Assembly (NCBI GenBank): GCA_963745955.1
Contig: CAVUZI010000005.1
Location: forward strand, 62,001-126,000
DNA length: 64,000 nt
Direction: 5' to 3'
DNA from: Bog-756 sp963745955
Lineage (GTDB): Bacteria > Actinomycetota > Acidimicrobiia > Acidimicrobiales > RAAP-2
The notes below the pieces were generated by a model. The model was not told the DNA's origin and ran no database searches. It was given only the letters and a program-made list of their open reading frames with translations. Below, in pieces: positions 18,340-26,900 of this stretch. The position numbers and the translations under genes are program-made. Each line of letters begins with the position of its first letter. Positions within the stretch are counted from its first letter, which is position 1.

Positions 18340-18537
18340 ATGTCCGCCCGCCCCGCAGAACTCTCATCGCTCGCCACCGCCCTCGACGAACTGACTCGTC
18401 GCGTCACCGCTCACGCCGACGCCGCCGACGTGGCCAAGGACGAGGAGACGGCACGCGAGCTGTTCGCCATCGAGCGCGCCCTGACCAGTGCCAACCGGAG
18501 GCTGACCCGGCTGTCGGCAACACTCAGCCGAAGATGA
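18340..18537 (+). CDS. Small hypothetical protein (65 aa)
   Basis: Not recognised. From the ATG at 18340 it reads MSARPAELSSLATALDELTR and continues as a charged, likely alpha-helical protein (ELFAIERALTSANRRLTRL) with no Cys and no membrane segment, plausibly a short helical hairpin or coiled coil. It is divergent from hisD. Heptad-like spacing of Leu/Ala and GC-rich third positions suggest real coding, but a 65-residue ORF in such GC-rich DNA could be chance. No function is proposed. Confidence 0.45.
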   Translation: MSARPAELSSLATALDELTRRVTAHADAADVAKDEETARELFAIERALTSANRRLTRLSATLSRR

Positions 18538-19015
18538 CGGCGCCGCGCCTCTGGTCCCCGGCCCAAGGGGTGCGTCGGGACTGATGGTTCGCGTGATGGT
18601 GCCCCTGCTCCCGCATGAGGTCGCCGCCCGGGAGCCGGGTCCTTGCTCGACCGAACCGGGCCCAGACGCGGCGAAGGCACCCCGAAGGGTGCCTTCGCGC
18701 GAGCGGCTCGGGCGGCGGATCCCGAACAACGCTCAGCGGAACCAGTTGGCGGGAACCGGTTCCGGCCTCCATAGGACACCACTTTTTTCTGCCAAATTCC
18801 AGTCATGCGCCACCAAATTGCTCATCCCGCCGGCCGGATCCGACGTTTCGCTCGTAAATGTCCAGGTAGCGTCCCACTTCTTCCCGTGCCCTGTTCGTTG
18901 GCGTCGTCACCCGGCGGGTGGTCACCCGGCGGTGCTCGGCGACATGGCCGCGGCCACCGGTCGTGACGGCACGAGAACCGTCCGGGCCTGTCGGGGCCGG
19001 GTGGTCGGCGTTGGC
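18538..19015. other. 478-bp intergenic region without a recognisable gene
   Basis: Lies between the small ORF and the end of nth (convergent). It holds one strong hairpin (18671-18698), the 12-base palindrome GGAACCGGTTCC near 18755, a comparatively AT-rich stretch around 18780-18870 with a run of six or more T, and a short direct repeat of GTCACCCGGCGG near 18906-18935. I see no convincing protein, tRNA or riboswitch; a small RNA cannot be excluded. Confidence 0.6.
18671..18698. terminator. Strong 12-bp stem hairpin with CGAA loop
   Basis: GCGAAGGCACCC (18671-18682) pairs perfectly with GGGTGCCTTCGC (18687-18698) around a CGAA tetraloop. It lies between a + gene and a - gene, so it can serve both as a terminator. 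No T-run follows. Confidence 0.7.
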
Positions 19016-19666
19016 CTAGACGGCCGCTGAAGGGCAGAAGTCGGCGAGCACGCAGCGATCGCATCGTGGCGATCGGGCCGAGCAGACGGCCCGCCCGTGG
19101 AGGATCAACCGGAGGCTGAAGGCCCCACGATGGGCTGCCGGCACCATGGTGTTCAGGACGTTCTCGACCTTCACCGGGTCGGTCTCGTCGGTCAGCCCCA
19201 GCCGACGGGAGAGACGTTGCACGTGGGTGTCGACGGGAAGGCCCGGCAGTCCGAAGGCCACGCTCCGCACCACGTTGGCGGTCTTGCGGCCCACCCCGGG
19301 CAGCGTGACCAGATCGGCCATGGCCGGGGGCACCTGGCCTCCGAAGCGCGCCACAACCGCCTGTGCCATGCCCACCAGGTTGCGGGCCTTGGACCGGAAG
19401 AACCCGGTCGAGCGGATCAGCGTCTCGACCTCGGCCAAATCGGCCGCGGCCATCGACGGCGCATCGGGATATCGGGCGAACAGCGCCGGAGTGGTGAGAT
19501 TGACCCGGACGTCGGTGCACTGGGCCGAGAGGATGGTCGCGGCCAGCAATTGGAACGCGTCCTTGTGATCGAGCGCACACAACGTGCTCGCCGTCCCGGG
19601 GTAGACCTCGGCCAACCGTTCGTCGGTGACCCGAGCCCGGCCTGCCGGAGTGCGCGGTCGGGCCAT
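19016..19666 (-). CDS. nth: Endonuclease III
   Basis: Intact 216-residue base-excision-repair glycosylase/AP lyase for oxidised pyrimidines. ATILSAQCTDVRVN is the N-terminal signature, VTLPGVGRKTANVV is the helix-hairpin-helix with the catalytic Lys, PVDTHVQRLSRRLGL carries the catalytic Asp, and the 4Fe-4S ligands follow the C-x6-C-x2-C-x5-C pattern in CSARSPRCDRCVLADFC. The ATG at 19666 is supported by a minus-strand TAGTCT box 7 bases upstream and by divergence from mshD with only 30 bases between starts. Confidence 0.95.
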   Translation of the reverse strand: MARPRTPAGRARVTDERLAEVYPGTASTLCALDHKDAFQLLAATILSAQCTDVRVNLTTPALFARYPDAPSMAAADLAEVETLIRSTGFFRSKARNLVGMAQAVVARFGGQVPPAMADLVTLPGVGRKTANVVRSVAFGLPGLPVDTHVQRLSRRLGLTDETDPVKVENVLNTMVPAAHRGAFSLRLILHGRAVCSARSPRCDRCVLADFCPSAAV

Positions 19667-19673
19667 CGGCTCG

Positions 19674-19679
19674 AGACTA
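19674..19679 (-). promoter_or_regulatory. Putative -10 box for nth
   Basis: Minus-strand TAGTCT, 7 bases before the nth ATG; only 4 bases from the oppositely directed mshD box, so the two promoters interlock. Confidence 0.5.
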
Positions 19680-19683
19680 GCGG

Positions 19684-19689
19684 TAGCGT
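19684..19689 (+). promoter_or_regulatory. Putative -10 box for mshD
   Basis: TAGCGT, 7 bases before the mshD ATG at 19697. Its polymerase footprint must overlap that of the nth promoter. Confidence 0.5.
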
Positions 19690-19696
19690 CATTTTC

Positions 19697-20644
19697 ATGG
19701 AGGGCTCCGAACTGTCCGTGGTGACGGCGCCCGACCAGCACCTGGCCGATGAGGTCACCGACCTGTTGGACCGAGTGGCCCGATCCACGGGCCATGCCGC
19801 GCTGGGCGAGCCCAAGCGCACCGCACTGACGCATGCCGTCGACGGCTCCTCGCCGGGCAACGGCCACTCCCATTTCGTCGCCGCCATGGTGGCCGGATCC
19901 GGCGGCCGTGTCCTCGGCTATGCGCCGGTGATCGGAGACGCACACGCGCAGCAGTACGCCACGGAGGTGGTGGTCGACCCCACCGCCGCCGATGCCCCGG
20001 GGATCACCGATGCCCTGGTTGATGCGGCCTTGGACCTGGTCACCGGGCTCGGCGGCGGATCCCTCCGCCTCTGGGCCGCCAAGGCTTCCACCAAGGATGA
20101 CGAGAGAGCCGCGGCGCACGGGTTCGATGTCGAACGCAACTTGATCCAGATGCGGTGTGTGCTGCCGGTGCCCGATGGGCGTCGCCGCCCCGGACCGGGC
20201 ATCCGGACCCACCCGTTCCGGCCCGGAGTCGACGAGGAGGGCTGGTTGGCCGCCAACAACCGTGCCTTCGCGGCCCATCCCGAGCAGGGCCAGTGGGACC
20301 TGGCCACGTTGGTGGAGCGCGAGAAGGAGCCCTGGTTCGATCCCGAGGGGCTCTTGATCCTCGAGGAGGGCGGGCAGGTGGCGGGCTCGTGCTGGACGAA
20401 GATCCATACCGACACCGATCCGCCGATGGGTGAGATCTACGTGATCGGGGTCGACCCCCGATTCCACGGTCGCGGCTGGGGCCGCGCCCTCACCGAGGCG
20501 GGTCTCGACTGGTTGGCTCACCGTGGTCTCAGCGTCGGCATGCTCTACGTGGACGCCGACAATGTCGCCGCCGTGTCGATGTACCGGTCGATGGGATTCG
20601 TCGACGACCATGTCGACCGGGCCTATGTCCGACGCCTGGACTGA
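19697..20644 (+). CDS. mshD: Mycothiol synthase
   Basis: Intact 315-residue tandem GNAT acetyltransferase that acetylates Cys-GlcN-Ins, the last step to mycothiol, the major thiol of actinobacteria. The N-terminal GNAT half is degenerate; the C-terminal half has the diagnostic ANNRAFAAHPEQGQW, GSCWTKIH, GEIYVIGVDPRFHGRGWG (acetyl-CoA pyrophosphate loop), LYVDADNVAAVSMYRSMGF. ATG at 19697 follows a TAGCGT box by 7 bases. This is the best phylogenetic marker in the window for actinobacteria. Confidence 0.94.
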   Translation: MEGSELSVVTAPDQHLADEVTDLLDRVARSTGHAALGEPKRTALTHAVDGSSPGNGHSHFVAAMVAGSGGRVLGYAPVIGDAHAQQYATEVVVDPTAADAPGITDALVDAALDLVTGLGGGSLRLWAAKASTKDDERAAAHGFDVERNLIQMRCVLPVPDGRRRPGPGIRTHPFRPGVDEEGWLAANNRAFAAHPEQGQWDLATLVEREKEPWFDPEGLLILEEGGQVAGSCWTKIHTDTDPPMGEIYVIGVDPRFHGRGWGRALTEAGLDWLAHRGLSVGMLYVDADNVAAVSMYRSMGFVDDHVDRAYVRRLD

Positions 20645-20711
20645 ACCGGGCCGGATCAGCCCGCGACCCGGTTGCGCTCAGCCCGGACTCAGGCCACGCC
20701 GGGGCCGCGAT

Positions 20712-21458
20712 TCAGCCCACGCCCACCAGGCGACCGATGGAGAAGGTGACCGCGGCGGCGATACCGGAGATCAGCAGTTGGCGGGAGGCGGACCACAGCC
20801 ACGAGCGGCCGGTGAAGTGAGCCAACCCGGCGCCGACGGTGAAGGCACCGATGGCGCCGAGAGCGACCGACCACAAGGTGGCCGTCGTCCCCGCCGTGAT
20901 CAGCCAGGGAAGGAGCGGCACGAACGCCCCGACGCCGAAGGCCACGAACGACGAGGCAGCTGCCTGCAGCGGCTTGCCGGTCTGCCCCGGGTCGATGCCC
21001 AGCTCTTCCCGGGCATGGGTCTCGAGCGCGAGATCGGGATCCCGCATCATCTTGACCGACAGCTCGTTGGCCATGTCGGCGTCGATGCCCCTGCTCTCGT
21101 AGATGGCCGCCAGCTCCCTCCGCTCGTCCTCGGGGTCGTGGCGGATGGCCTGTCGCTCGACGTCAAGCTCCCGCAACATCAACTCGGACTGCGCCCGCAT
21201 GGAGACGTACTCCCCTGCGGCCATCGAGAACGCGCCGGCGACCAGACCGGCGATGCCGGCAAGACGAACGGCGCCCACCGATGCATGGGCGCCGGCCATG
21301 CCGAGGATGAGGGCGACGTTGGAGACCAGGCCGTCGCTGACGCCGAAGACAGCGGCGCGGGCTCCGCCGCCTTGCAGGTTCCGGTGACGATGGGAATCGG
21401 CCACATCGAGCAGCGTACCGAGCGGGTCCGACTGAGGACGCACTGAACTTTCGACCAA
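20712..21458 (-). CDS. VIT1/CCC1 family transporter
   Basis: A 248-residue membrane protein. The N-terminal part has RAAVFGVSDGLVSNVALILG and GLVAGAFSMAAGEYVSMRAQ, the signature first and second helices of vacuolar-iron-transporter-like proteins; a hydrophilic insert with EREELAA-like Glu-rich helices (metal-binding domain in relatives) spans roughly residues 90-150; three further helices follow. Family members export iron or manganese. Start TTG at 21458 has GAGG upstream; GTG at 21443 is an alternative. Divergent from the MaoC gene. Confidence 0.85.
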   Translation of the reverse strand: MVESSVRPQSDPLGTLLDVADSHRHRNLQGGGARAAVFGVSDGLVSNVALILGMAGAHASVGAVRLAGIAGLVAGAFSMAAGEYVSMRAQSELMLRELDVERQAIRHDPEDERRELAAIYESRGIDADMANELSVKMMRDPDLALETHAREELGIDPGQTGKPLQAAASSFVAFGVGAFVPLLPWLITAGTTATLWSVALGAIGAFTVGAGLAHFTGRSWLWSASRQLLISGIAAAVTFSIGRLVGVG

Positions 21459-21520
21459 GGAGAACCTCAGTCTTCGGGCGACGGACCCGCGAGCGGGTGG
21501 TCAGCGGGTCCCGGGTCCCA

Positions 21521-21526
21521 TACAGT
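21521..21526 (+). promoter_or_regulatory. Putative -10 box for the MaoC-family gene
   Basis: TACAGT, 7 bases before the ATG at 21534, predicting a leaderless transcript. Confidence 0.5.
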
Positions 21527-21533
21527 CTTGGCC

Positions 21534-21989
21534 ATGGCTACCACCGTGAAGGGCATCGACAAGTTTCAGGACCTGGCCGGGAAGCATCTCGGCTACAGCG
21601 ACTGGCACCGGATCGACCAGGACCAGATCAATCTGTTCGCGGAGGCCACCGGTGACCACCAGTGGATCCACGTTGATCCGGAGCGAGCCAAAGGAGGCCC
21701 CTTCGGGGCAACGATCGCCCACGGCTACCTGACCCTTTCGTTGGCCCCTGTACTGCTGGGGGAGGTCGTCGTGGTCGAAGGAGCGTCGCTGGGGGTCAAC
21801 TACGGGTGCAACAAGGTCCGCTTCCCGGCCCCGGTGCCCGTCGACAGCAACCTCCGCCTCGGGGTGGCCGTGGCCGAGGTGGAGGACGTCAACGGGGGCG
21901 TCCAGGTCGCCCTGGACCTCACCTTCGAAACCGAGGGGTCGTCAAAGCCGAGCTGCGTCGCCCAGGTGGTCTACCGGTACTTCTACTGA
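21534..21989 (+). CDS. MaoC-family (R)-specific enoyl-CoA hydratase
   Basis: Intact 151-residue hot-dog-fold hydratase. The hydratase-2 motif is FAEATGDHQWIHVDPERA with the catalytic Asp and His, followed by GATIAHGYLTLSLAPVLL. The C-terminal strand ends with QVVYRYFY. It probably hydrates short or medium trans-2-enoyl-CoA. The ATG at 21534 is 7 bases after a TACAGT box; a TTG two codons earlier is also in frame. It is not clustered with fatty-acid genes here. Confidence 0.88.
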   Translation: MATTVKGIDKFQDLAGKHLGYSDWHRIDQDQINLFAEATGDHQWIHVDPERAKGGPFGATIAHGYLTLSLAPVLLGEVVVVEGASLGVNYGCNKVRFPAPVPVDSNLRLGVAVAEVEDVNGGVQVALDLTFETEGSSKPSCVAQVVYRYFY

Positions 21990-21990
21990 G

Positions 21991-22098
21991 CCCGGAATCC
22001 TGCTGAGGCTGGGCTGAGCGGGGGATCCTCCCGAGCCCGGGCTGACTCCGCTGCGCCCGGCATCCGGCGCCCGAGGTTCTGCGCCCGGAATCCTGCTG
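21991..22098. repeat. 3'-flank direct repeats after the MaoC gene
   Basis: CCCGGAATCCTGCTG occurs at 21991-22005 and again at 22084-22098, with copies of GGGCTGA between them. The first copy begins directly after the stop codon of the MaoC gene. Confidence 0.65.
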
Positions 22099-22164
22099 TG
22101 GCCCCGGAGGGCCCTCGGCGCTCCGACCCGGGAAGGGCGCTCAAACAATGTGAGCAGTTACTCC

Positions 22165-22170
22165 TAGAGT
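22165..22170 (+). promoter_or_regulatory. Putative -10 box for the MerR-menG-menF unit
   Basis: TAGAGT, 7 bases before the ATG at 22178. This would start a leaderless mRNA for the regulator and the two coupled menaquinone genes. A MerR protein would bind just upstream if autoregulated. Confidence 0.5.
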
Positions 22171-22177
22171 GTGGTCC

Positions 22178-23087
22178 ATGGAGATGCGGGTCGAACAACT
22201 CTCAGCTCGCTCGGGGATGTCCGTGGACACCATCCGCTACTACCAGAGCAAAGGGCTGCTCGAACCACCGAGGCGCCAGGGACGGGTGGCCTGGTACCAC
22301 GACGGCCACGTCGACCGGTTGGAGCGCATCCGTTCCCTCCAGCACAAGGGCTTCACGCTGGCCACCATCGCCCGCCTGGTGTCCGGCGATCTCGATGCCG
22401 CCGACGAGGCCCTCCTGAGCGAGATCTCCGGGCTCAACGAATCCGGAGGAGGAGCCGGGTCACCGGGAGGACCCAACCCGCCGGACGGGCCGGGGTCACA
22501 GGCTGACGGAGTCGGGGCGGGTGGACCAGGGTGACGACGTGTTCACCATCGAGGAGCTGGCCGCCGCCACCGGGGTCCCCTTGGCCCTTCTCAAGGCCGT
22601 CGAAGCCGAGGGCCTGCTCATCCCGCGTCATATCGGGGGCCAGGATCGCTACACCGCCGAAGACGTGGCTGCGGCCCACGCCGGCCTTCTGCTGCTCGAA
22701 TGGGGGATCCCGCTCTCGGCCCTGCTCGATCTGGCCCGACGCCACCACGAAGCCACCGAGGCCGTGGCCCGCGACGCGGTGAACCTCTTCTCGACCTACG
22801 TGAGACGACCTCTCCGTGGCGAGCACCCGCCGGCCGCCGGCGGACCGGGAGGGCCGCCACCGGATGCCGACGTCGAACGCCTGGTCCGGGCCTACTCCGA
22901 GCTGCTTCCCGCGGTGAACACGCTGGTCGCCAACCACTTCACCCGCACGCTGGTCAACACGGCCCTCGACCACGTCGAGCGGTCCGGTTCCGACGCCGAG
23001 CGCCGTGCCATCTCTGATCAGATCGGTGGAATCGGGGCCGGAGAGCTCGTCGAGGTCGGCGTACCCACATCGGCACCACGCCGGTGA
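22178..23087 (+). CDS. MerR-family regulator with two HTH domains (probable single gene, frameshifted)
   Basis: The first frame (22178-22534) is a complete MerR winged HTH: RVEQLSARSGMSVDTIRYYQ, GLLEPPRRQGRVAWY, RLERIRSLQHKGFTLATIARL. The second frame (to 23087) holds another MerR-like HTH, FTIEELAAATGVPLALLKAV, GLLIPR and YTAEDVAAAHAGLLLLEWGI, then a helical effector-like region (LARRHHEATEAVARDAVNLF, LLPAVNTLVANHF). The frames meet near 22520 with the one-base excess seen elsewhere in the window, so I read one protein of about 300 residues. Two genes overlapping by 14 bases (second start GTG 22521) is the alternative. It overlaps menG by 4 bases. Confidence 0.72.
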
Positions 23088-23848
23088 ACTCGGCGCCCCA
23101 ACCGCCCGGGCCCCTGGATTCGCCCCGGCCCCTGGCCGCGGGCGGGCAGGACGCCGACCCCGATCTCCCCACCGGCCGGGAGAAGACGGTGATGGTTCGC
23201 TCGATGTTCGATGCCATCGCACCCCGTTACGACATGGTCAACCGCATGATGACCTTCGGGCTCGACGTCCGCTGGCGGCGTCGCTCAGCTCGAGCCCTCG
23301 GCCTGCCCGCCGGATCGCGGGTGCTCGATCTGGCCTGCGGGACAGGTGACTTCCTCACCATCTTGAACCGTTCCGGGCTGCGGCCCTTCGGAATGGACCT
23401 GTCCTGGGGGATGCTGGTGGCCGGTCGCTCCGGTCAGCCCGTGGCCCAAGCGGACGGCGCCGCCCTTCCGGTGGCCAGTGGTGCCGTCGACGGAGTCACC
23501 TGCGGCTACGCCCTCCGCAACTTCACCGGGCTCGGCCCCGTCTTCGCGGAGCTCGGACGGGTCGTCCGGCCGGGCGGTCGGATCAGCCTCCTCGAGGTGG
23601 CCGAACCCGAGAGCGGGCTTCTCCTGGTCGGCGACCGCATCTGGTTCCGCCACGTCGTGCCCGTCATCGGCGGCCTCGTCTCCGACCGGGCCGCCTACCG
23701 GTATCTCCCGAAATCCACGGCGTACCTGCCGCCCACGGCCGAGCTGCGCTCCATGTTGGTGGAGGCCGGGTTCTCGGCCGTCAACCGCCGAGCCCTGTCC
23801 GGCGGCCTCAGCCAGCTGATCACCGCCACACGCAAGGGTCGCCCGTGA
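23084..23848 (+). CDS. menG: Demethylmenaquinone methyltransferase
   Basis: Intact 254-residue SAM-dependent methyltransferase (UbiE/MenG). FDAIAPRYDMVNRMMTFGLD and WRRRSARAL are the family N-terminal signature, VLDLACGTGDFL is the SAM motif I, YALRNFTGL and LLEVAEP follow. Methylates demethylmenaquinone. The GTG at 23084 overlaps the regulator's stop (GTGA), and its own stop overlaps the menF GTG, so it is tightly coupled in a regulator-menG-menF unit. The first 30 residues are proline-rich and unconserved. Confidence 0.92.
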   Translation: MNSAPQPPGPLDSPRPLAAGGQDADPDLPTGREKTVMVRSMFDAIAPRYDMVNRMMTFGLDVRWRRRSARALGLPAGSRVLDLACGTGDFLTILNRSGLRPFGMDLSWGMLVAGRSGQPVAQADGAALPVASGAVDGVTCGYALRNFTGLGPVFAELGRVVRPGGRISLLEVAEPESGLLLVGDRIWFRHVVPVIGGLVSDRAAYRYLPKSTAYLPPTAELRSMLVEAGFSAVNRRALSGGLSQLITATRKGRP

Positions 23849-25276
23849 ACGGTCCCTCACCCCGGCCGGCCGCAGTCCGGTTCCCACTCGACCCCGGGCC
23901 GCCGATCGACCCCTTCGCGCTGGCCGGGTCCGAACGGCATCCTGTTCCACGCCGAAGGGAGGGTGCTGGTCGGCCTCGGAACCGCGCTGACCATCGGGCT
24001 GCCTCGCGGCCTCGATTCGGTCAGTGACATCCGACGGGCCACCGAGGCCCTGGCCTCTGTGCCCTGCGACGATCGATTCGACTCCACCTCCTCGGGCGTG
24101 GTCGCCTTCGCGGCGCTGCCCTTCGAGCGTTCGGCACCTGCCTCTCTCGTGCTCCCCGAGGTCATCTTCGGTGCGGACCCGGACGGCCGCGAGTGGGTCA
24201 CCGTCGTGGCCGCCGACGGAAGTGCGCTCCCCTCCTCGCCCCTCGGCCTGCGATCGTGGCTGACCACCGGGACCGTTCCCGGTCGGCTCGCCCGTGCAGG
24301 CACCCCTCCGTGGGGGCCTTCGTCCGAGCCGGACCGCGATACCCGGCCGGACCCGGACGGTAACCCGGGGCCTGGCCCAGGCCGCGATCGACCGGGACCG
24401 CGCATCGAACCGCGCTCGTCCGACGCCTCCTTCCTGGCCATGGTGGCCGACGCATTGGAGGCCATCGACCATGGCCGGCTGGTCAAGGTGGTGCTGGCCC
24501 GCCAGGTCGACGTGACCATGTCCACGCCGGTCGACGTGCCCGCCCTTCTGGACCGCTGGCATCGTCTCGAACCGACCTGCACCATCTTCTCCGTGCCCAC
24601 CTCCGACGGGCAGTTCGTGGGGGCCAGCCCCGAGCTCCTGGTGGAGCGCACCGGAACCGGGGTCCGCAGCCGACCACTGGCCGGCACGGCGGAACGGTTC
24701 GTCGGATCGGAGGGGAGCCTTCTGCCCGGCGAGCTGCTCGAGTCGCGCAAGGATGCAACCGAGCACCGCCTGGTGGTCGAGGCCATCGAGACCACCCTCA
24801 GGGACCTCTGCTCCGAACTGCATGCACCTTCGCAGCCCGACCTGGTCCACCTCCGCAACATCATCCATCTGGGAACGTCGCTCACCGGCACACTGGCCCG
24901 GCGCCCAGATGGACGCGTTCCCAACGCCCTGGACCTGGTGGAGGCGCTCCACCCCACCCCGGCCGTCGGAGGTGTCCCGGCCGCGGCCGCCAGGGCGGTG
25001 ATCGGCCGGCTGGAACCGGAATCGAGGGGCCACTACGCCGGCCCCGTCGGCTATGTCGACGCCGCCGGCGACGGGCGCTGGATGGTGGGCATCCGGGCGA
25101 TGGCCATCGACGGCCTGACGGCCAGGTTGGCCGCCGGGGTGGGGATCGTCGACGGATCGCGCCCGGCCACCGAGCTGGCCGAGACCAACCTCAAGCTGAG
25201 CGCCGTGCTCGATGTGCTGGCTCCGGGGCTCACCATCACGCCGGCGGAGGGGACCCACCACAGCGTGGTCGGCTGA
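23845..25276 (+). CDS. menF: Isochorismate synthase (frameshifted)
   Basis: Chorismate-utilising enzyme feeding menaquinone (or siderophore) synthesis. The N-terminal frame gives DPGPPIDPFALAGS; after a one-base excess near 23932 the main frame continues NGILFHAEGRVLVGLG. Catalytic-domain motifs: LVKVVLARQVDV, FVGASPELLVER, RPLAGTAER, DATEHRLVVEAIE, HLGTSLTG, LHPTPAVGGVP and GPVGYVDAAGDG, AGVGIVDGS. Length about 476 residues. The LHPTPAVGG motif separates isochorismate synthases from anthranilate synthases. Coupled to menG, so menaquinone rather than siderophore use is inferred. Confidence 0.9.
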
Positions 25277-25291
25277 GGTCCGCGGACCTCA
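25274..25291. terminator. Perfect 18-bp palindrome containing both stop codons of convergent genes
   Basis: TGAGGTCCGCGGACCTCA is its own reverse complement. Its first three bases are the menF stop and its last three are the reverse complement of the hydrolase stop. It can fold as a 7-bp stem with CGCG loop on either RNA, so it may end transcription in both directions. Confidence 0.65.
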
Positions 25292-26113
25292 CGGCCTCGG
25301 GAGCCGCGCCCGGGCGGTCCGCCGGATCACGTCGGCGAGCCCTTGCGGGTCGTCGCGGGCGGCGAAGTGACCGGCCCGGGAAAGGCAGGTCAACTCGGCG
25401 CCGGGCACGGCCCGGGCCAGGCTCTCGGACGCCCGCGGCGGGACGACGATGTCCCACTCACCCGAGACCACCGACACCGGGAGTCTGAGATCGGCGAGGT
25501 GGGCGGTCACGGTGGGCAGTTCGGCGGTGAGGGCCCGCTGCTCGATCATGAACGTCCGCTTGTTGCGGCCCAGGGCGCCATGTTGGCCTTGCACCACCTG
25601 TTCATCGGGCAGGACCGACTCCAGGAGCGGGCGGTACCGGGCCGGTGCGAATCGGGTCAGCAACCTCATCCGCGGCAGCACCTCGATGATGCCGACCAGT
25701 CCGGCCACGGTCAACACGTCGCCGACCACGGGGACGTTGAGCCAGCGGTCCAGTGCGTTGAGGCTGTCCGGTGTGCAGGCCGCCCCCACCAGGACCAGGC
25801 TCTGCGCGGCCTCGGGATGGTGGTTGGCCAGCAGCACGGCGACGCCGCCGGCCCAACTGTGGGCCACCACGGTGGCCGGGCCGCAGTCCCGATCACGGAT
25901 GAAGTCGGCCACGATGTCGGCGTTCTGGCGGAGGCCCCGGGCCTCGCCACCGGTCGCTCCGTAGCCGACACGGTCGGGCGCCAGGACCCGGAACTCCGGC
26001 TCCAGCAGACGGCTGAGCGGATCCCAGCTGGCGCCTGACCCCGGTTGACCGTGGAGCAGCACCACGGGCGGGCCACTTCCCCTGTCGGTCGAAACCAGCG
26101 TCTCGCCCCTCAT
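25289..26113 (-). CDS. Alpha/beta hydrolase
   Basis: Intact 274-residue hydrolase. VVLLHGQPGSGASW gives the oxyanion HG motif, AHSWAGGVAV the nucleophile elbow (Ser), GEWDIVVPPRASE the Asp and LSRAGHFAARDDP the catalytic His. Substrate unknown; esterase, epoxide hydrolase or peroxidase-like roles are possible. It follows the menaquinone unit convergently, so a role as MenH is not supported by direction or motif. Confidence 0.85.
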   Translation of the reverse strand: MRGETLVSTDRGSGPPVVLLHGQPGSGASWDPLSRLLEPEFRVLAPDRVGYGATGGEARGLRQNADIVADFIRDRDCGPATVVAHSWAGGVAVLLANHHPEAAQSLVLVGAACTPDSLNALDRWLNVPVVGDVLTVAGLVGIIEVLPRMRLLTRFAPARYRPLLESVLPDEQVVQGQHGALGRNKRTFMIEQRALTAELPTVTAHLADLRLPVSVVSGEWDIVVPPRASESLARAVPGAELTCLSRAGHFAARDDPQGLADVIRRTARARLPRP

Positions 26114-26153
26114 GGTCGAACCGGTCGGGACTGGCTCCGTCCGGGCAAGGGGC

Positions 26154-26900
26154 TCAGGTGCTCACAGGTTGCGGTCGCCGCTCCCGGACACCCTCCAACA
26201 GTCGCTGTGCGCCCCACCATGTCACCAGGGCCAGGGCTTCGACGACGATGAACATGGACATCTTCGACTGCCCGTCCATCCGTTCGGAGAACCGGATCGG
26301 GATCTCAAGCACCGAGGCGCCGGCCTGTTTGGCCTGATAGGTCATCTCGATCTGGAACCCGTAGCCCTCGGCCCGGACCTGGTCGAGGTCGATGCTCTCG
26401 AGCACCGAGGCCGTGTACGCACGGAATCCGGCGGTCGAGTCGGTCACCCCGAGCCCGAGCAGGACGGACGCGTAGATGTTGCCCCAACGCGAGAGAAGAC
26501 GCCGGTGCCATGACCAGTCCGGTATCGAACCGCCCTTCACGTAACGCGACCCGATCACGAGACCGTATCCCCGGCTCAGCGGTGCGATCAGCTCGGGAAG
26601 CGCCTCGGGCTCGTGCTGGAGGTCGGCGTCCATCTCGATGCACACGTCGAAGTCCCGTTCGAGTCCCCAGCGGAATCCGGCCCGGTAGGCGCTGCCGAGT
26701 CCGGACTTCTCGTGCCGGCGCAGCACCTCGATGTTGCCGAGCTGCTTGCCGAGCTGCTCGGCGATGTCCGCGGTCCCGTCCGGGCTCCCGTCGTCCACGA
26801 CGAGTACCGTGGCCGCCGGCACCGCCCGTCGGATCCGGCGCACGACGCGGTCGATGTTCTCCGACTCGTTGTAGGTGGGCAATACCACCAGTACGTTCAT
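26154..26900 (-). CDS. Polyprenol monophosphomannose synthase (GT2)
   Basis: A 248-residue GT-A glycosyltransferase. VVLPTYNESENIDRVV, VLVVDDGSPDGTADIA and the metal-binding EMDADLQHEPEALPEL are the dolichyl-phosphate-mannose synthase signatures; GSRYVKGGSIPDW and STAGFRAY are family-typical. It transfers mannose from GDP-mannose to polyprenyl phosphate at the inner membrane face, supplying lipid-linked mannose. There is no C-terminal multi-helix domain, only a weak hydrophobic patch. The start overlaps the preceding permease stop by 4 bases. Confidence 0.88.
   Translation of the reverse strand: MNVLVVLPTYNESENIDRVVRRIRRAVPAATVLVVDDGSPDGTADIAEQLGKQLGNIEVLRRHEKSGLGSAYRAGFRWGLERDFDVCIEMDADLQHEPEALPELIAPLSRGYGLVIGSRYVKGGSIPDWSWHRRLLSRWGNIYASVLLGLGVTDSTAGFRAYTASVLESIDLDQVRAEGYGFQIEMTYQAKQAGASVLEIPIRFSERMDGQSKMSMFIVVEALALVTWWGAQRLLEGVRERRPQPVST

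Noticed and set aside
25289..26113. MenH assignment for the alpha/beta hydrolase next to menF
   Set aside because: It lies on the opposite strand with no diagnostic MenH residues that I can recognise.
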